From NCBI GenBank assembly GCA_905250075.1, contig CAJNOP010000044.1:925624-989623 (forward strand): DNA of 64,000 bases, in the 5' to 3' direction. Positions 61,495 to 64,000 of the stretch are shown in pieces (position 1 is the stretch's first letter; every line of letters begins with the position of its first letter). The notes under the pieces were generated by a model. That model saw only the letters and a program-made list of their open reading frames with translations, was not told the origin of the DNA and did not search any database. The translations under genes were made by a program, and so were the position numbers. The DNA is from Rotaria sp. Silwood1. Lineage: Eukaryota; Rotifera; Eurotatoria; Philodinida; Philodinidae.

Positions 61495-62386
61495 TTTCTT
61501 TTTAATATAAATTTTTCTTTTTTTCTTTATTATTATTCATGATAAACTAGAAATATCATACATGTAATTGCTAGAAATTTTTATTTAAATAGCTATGATA
61601 AAAAATTGACTAACAATTAAATTTAATTGTCATTTGAATAAGAAAAATTATATAAGCGAAAAATGTCAGTAGACAATGCAATATTATGACTTTTTAGCAA
61701 TAATCATTTCTTATCATTCTATGTACATTTACTTCTTTGTGATTAAAATGTAACCGATACCAATGTCAGAAGACTATCATTGTTCCTTTTTTTAAAGAAA
61801 AGTAGCACGAAATAAGTTACAAATAATCACAAGTTGTGGATGCAAGCAATGACAATCTAGATGAGCACAATTCTTAAAGCATAACATAGTTTTTCATATA
61901 ATGCAGTCGATATAACAATAAATATATACGAATGTAATATAACTCTACATACGTGACAAAATCATGTTAACATACTGTATAGAAATGTAATCATATTTTC
62001 GAGGGTTTAGTGATTTTAATTAAAATTATTCAAGAAAAAAAAGATCAGAATAAGTTTACGAATATTGAAATCTTGTCAATTAAAAATGTCAAATTTTTCT
62101 TAGAATGATATGAAGATTAACATATAGAACTGATATTGTCAAATACGAAATATTTAGATGATAAATTTTCACTAAGTCAGCTTGTTTTTCTTGATTTAAA
62201 TGATTACACTAGTTATCTCATATGTCATTATTTACCACTAATGTTTTTTTGTAAACTAATATCTTCTTTCAGGACTTTTTTTCTCTATTACTCGATTGAA
62301 CTCAAATCAATTATCATTCGTAAATAGGTGTGTGTGTATAAAAAGTCATGCCTTTTATTTTCACATCATTTTAACCAAAAAAATAA
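61495..62386. other. Intergenic, PSMD9 to GPCR
   Basis: AT-rich; the open frame at 62136-62327 has no domain and no splice partner. No structured element seen. Confidence 0.55.
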
Positions 62387-63408
62387 ATGTCTTACCGATG
62401 CTATAATATGACATGGACTCTAGAAGCTCGTCAAATTAGTCGAGCTTATCTTGCTCTAGCTATACCAGCTTTTATATTTCATGTATTATTTTGGATACAT
62501 GTAGCTACACATCGAGCACTTCGTCAAATTTCTATGCTTTGGGTATATAATTATCTTTTTACTGATATTCTTCTACTTGTTCAATTTTTTATTGAATATA
62601 CCGTACGTAAAATGTCATATTGTATGTCATTTTCAAACTTCTATGCATTTTGTAATATTGAAGCCTATACAAATACTTATATGACTATACTTGAAGCATA
62701 TATGTTAGTTTGTTTAAATATAACACGTTATTATTTAATTGTAAAGAATTTAAATATATCTATTCAGTATCCTTATATACTAATTTTTTTAAATATATGT
62801 CTTTATATTGTTGGAATAAGTGTATTATTATTACAAGTTAAAGTATTTCAAATAGTGAAATTAGATTCTCATCAATATACTCAAAGTTGTCATTTTAATT
62901 ATCTTAATATAAAAACTCAATTGGGAAATTTAATCATTATTCTTTTAATTCCAATTATTTTAAATTGTTATTTTATGACATTAACAACAATTCATGTTCG
63001 TCGAGCACAACAAGCTGTTCGATCACAAGTAAAACTAAAAAACCAATAAATTTTTCAAATAAACATATTTATTTCTTTTATTTTTCTTTTTTTCGTGATT
63101 CATAGCGTAGTAAACATTTACAATTATTAGTTCAATCTTTTGTTGTTTATATTTTATGGTTAATATTATGGGCACCAAACGTCGTTGTAACTCATATTAC
63201 TTCGGATAATCATTCAAGTTCTTATACACGTTTCGGTAGTATTATAAGTGCTTTATGTGATCCACTTATTTTTATGTTTATTGATCGACGTTTTCTAAAA
63301 GTCTGGAAAAAAACATCTTGCCAGATAATACGTTGTGGTCGACCATCAAGACAAATACATCCAACAAGAATTAGTAATGCATTTCCTTTATCAATAGTTG
63401 CCGAATAA
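62387..63408 (+). CDS. Rhodopsin-type G-protein-coupled receptor, ligand unknown
   Basis: Two exons, 62387-63028 and 63106-63408, joined in phase 0 after SQ; 945 nt, 314 residues. I count seven hydrophobic segments: about 20-42, 50-72, 95-117, 130-150, 180-202, 223-243 and 252-274. A short N-terminus carries an NMT glycosylation site. The Cys in FCNIEAY before TM3 could pair with the one in QSCHF of loop 2. TM3 ends NITRYY in place of the DRY motif. TM6 has LWAPN in place of CWxP, and TM7 has DPLIFMFIDRRF in place of NPxxY. It is short and divergent, like the expanded, poorly classified receptors of bdelloid genomes. I cannot name a ligand. Confidence 0.8.
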
Positions 63409-64000
63409 TTTTTTTCCCAAAAATCAAATCTAGTCTTTGCTTTGGAAATCGTAAAGTTTTATTTCTATTTCGTTGAACTGATCTTTTTTTTTCCTAAACT
63501 TTACATTAGTATTATAAGTGAAACATCATTTTCCAAATAAAAGTTTTCTTCTATAAGAATCTAATTGATCAAACTCTTAAATATCTTTGACATAAAAGAA
63601 TTTTATCAGACATTTAATACTATAACTATAAATACAATTATCTTTATATACATGTTACTAAAAATTTTCATTAATCATATCATTCCATCATCGGTCATTA
63701 GCATAGAAAAGATATATGTATATTAAAAGCATGTCTTATATCAGATTGTTTAGAGATTGTCTAGTGTCTAAATTTGTGCTGCTGTCAATTTAGTTGAAGA
63801 TATATAAAAATCATCTTATAATGTATTAAATGTTGTTACGATTAGAAGATTCAAGATATTATTTGAATTTTACATTCTATGTTTTAGTTGACTCATAAAG
63901 AATCTTTTTGTCAAAAGAATTAGTTAATTAATAGATATATTTAAGTGATTGGTTTTTCGACGGTTTTTTTTGTTGGTTATATCAAAATTTCAATCGGCAA
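63409..64000. other. 3' flank of the GPCR gene
   Basis: AT-rich sequence with a poly(A) signal at 63536-63541 (AATAAA, about 130 nt after the stop). No further gene seen before the end of the window. Confidence 0.5.

Overview
This looks like a nuclear DNA window from a small metazoan, most likely a bdelloid rotifer. The genes are clearly animal (clathrin heavy chain, derlin, tafazzin, HtrA2, an ACAD9-like protein, U2 snRNP A', PSMD9, STPG1, a rhodopsin-type receptor). Most introns are short, AT-rich GT-AG introns of about 45-100 bp. The DNA is strongly AT-rich. There is a cluster of secreted LEA-type desiccation proteins, which among animals are known from rotifers, nematodes, tardigrades and brine shrimp. 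The species assignment is inference. All gene models were built by hand from reading frame, splice signals and remembered family sequence. For every multi-exon model the exon lengths sum to a multiple of three. Layout: 1-5301 is microsatellite-rich DNA without a recognisable gene. 5302-7357 (-) encodes derlin and 8478-21164 (-) a complete 23-exon clathrin heavy chain; its introns carry a 609-bp foldback element, an 86-bp inverted-repeat element and a decayed copy of another foldback. 21165-24511 is intergenic and holds a GC-rich element made of nested hairpins. 24512-30332 (+) is the most distinctive gene block: two signal-peptide LEA-like proteins followed by an ERp29-like protein that ends in a LEA-like tail. 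All three should enter the ER and all end in Asp-Leu. 30333-36968 is accessory DNA: a G-poor stretch, a degenerate tandem repeat running into a 10-N assembly gap, and a 2.9-kb foldback whose core is an array of about 28 short hairpins at a period of about 44 bp. 36969-38253 (+) is tafazzin. 38254-49079 holds one small secreted-protein gene (40673-41198, -), coding remnants and weak ORFs. 49080-56265 (-) is a tightly packed run, HtrA2 then ACAD9-like then U2A', with gaps of only 76 and 132 bp that contain splice-acceptor-like sites; this suits operon-like expression with spliced-leader trans-splicing. 58138-63408 (+) holds a small unknown gene, STPG1, PSMD9 and a GPCR. Working together: derlin, ERp29-like and both LEA proteins belong to the ER/secretory pathway. 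Tafazzin, HtrA2 and the ACAD9-like protein belong to mitochondria. Only the LEA/ERp29 trio looks like a functional neighbourhood.
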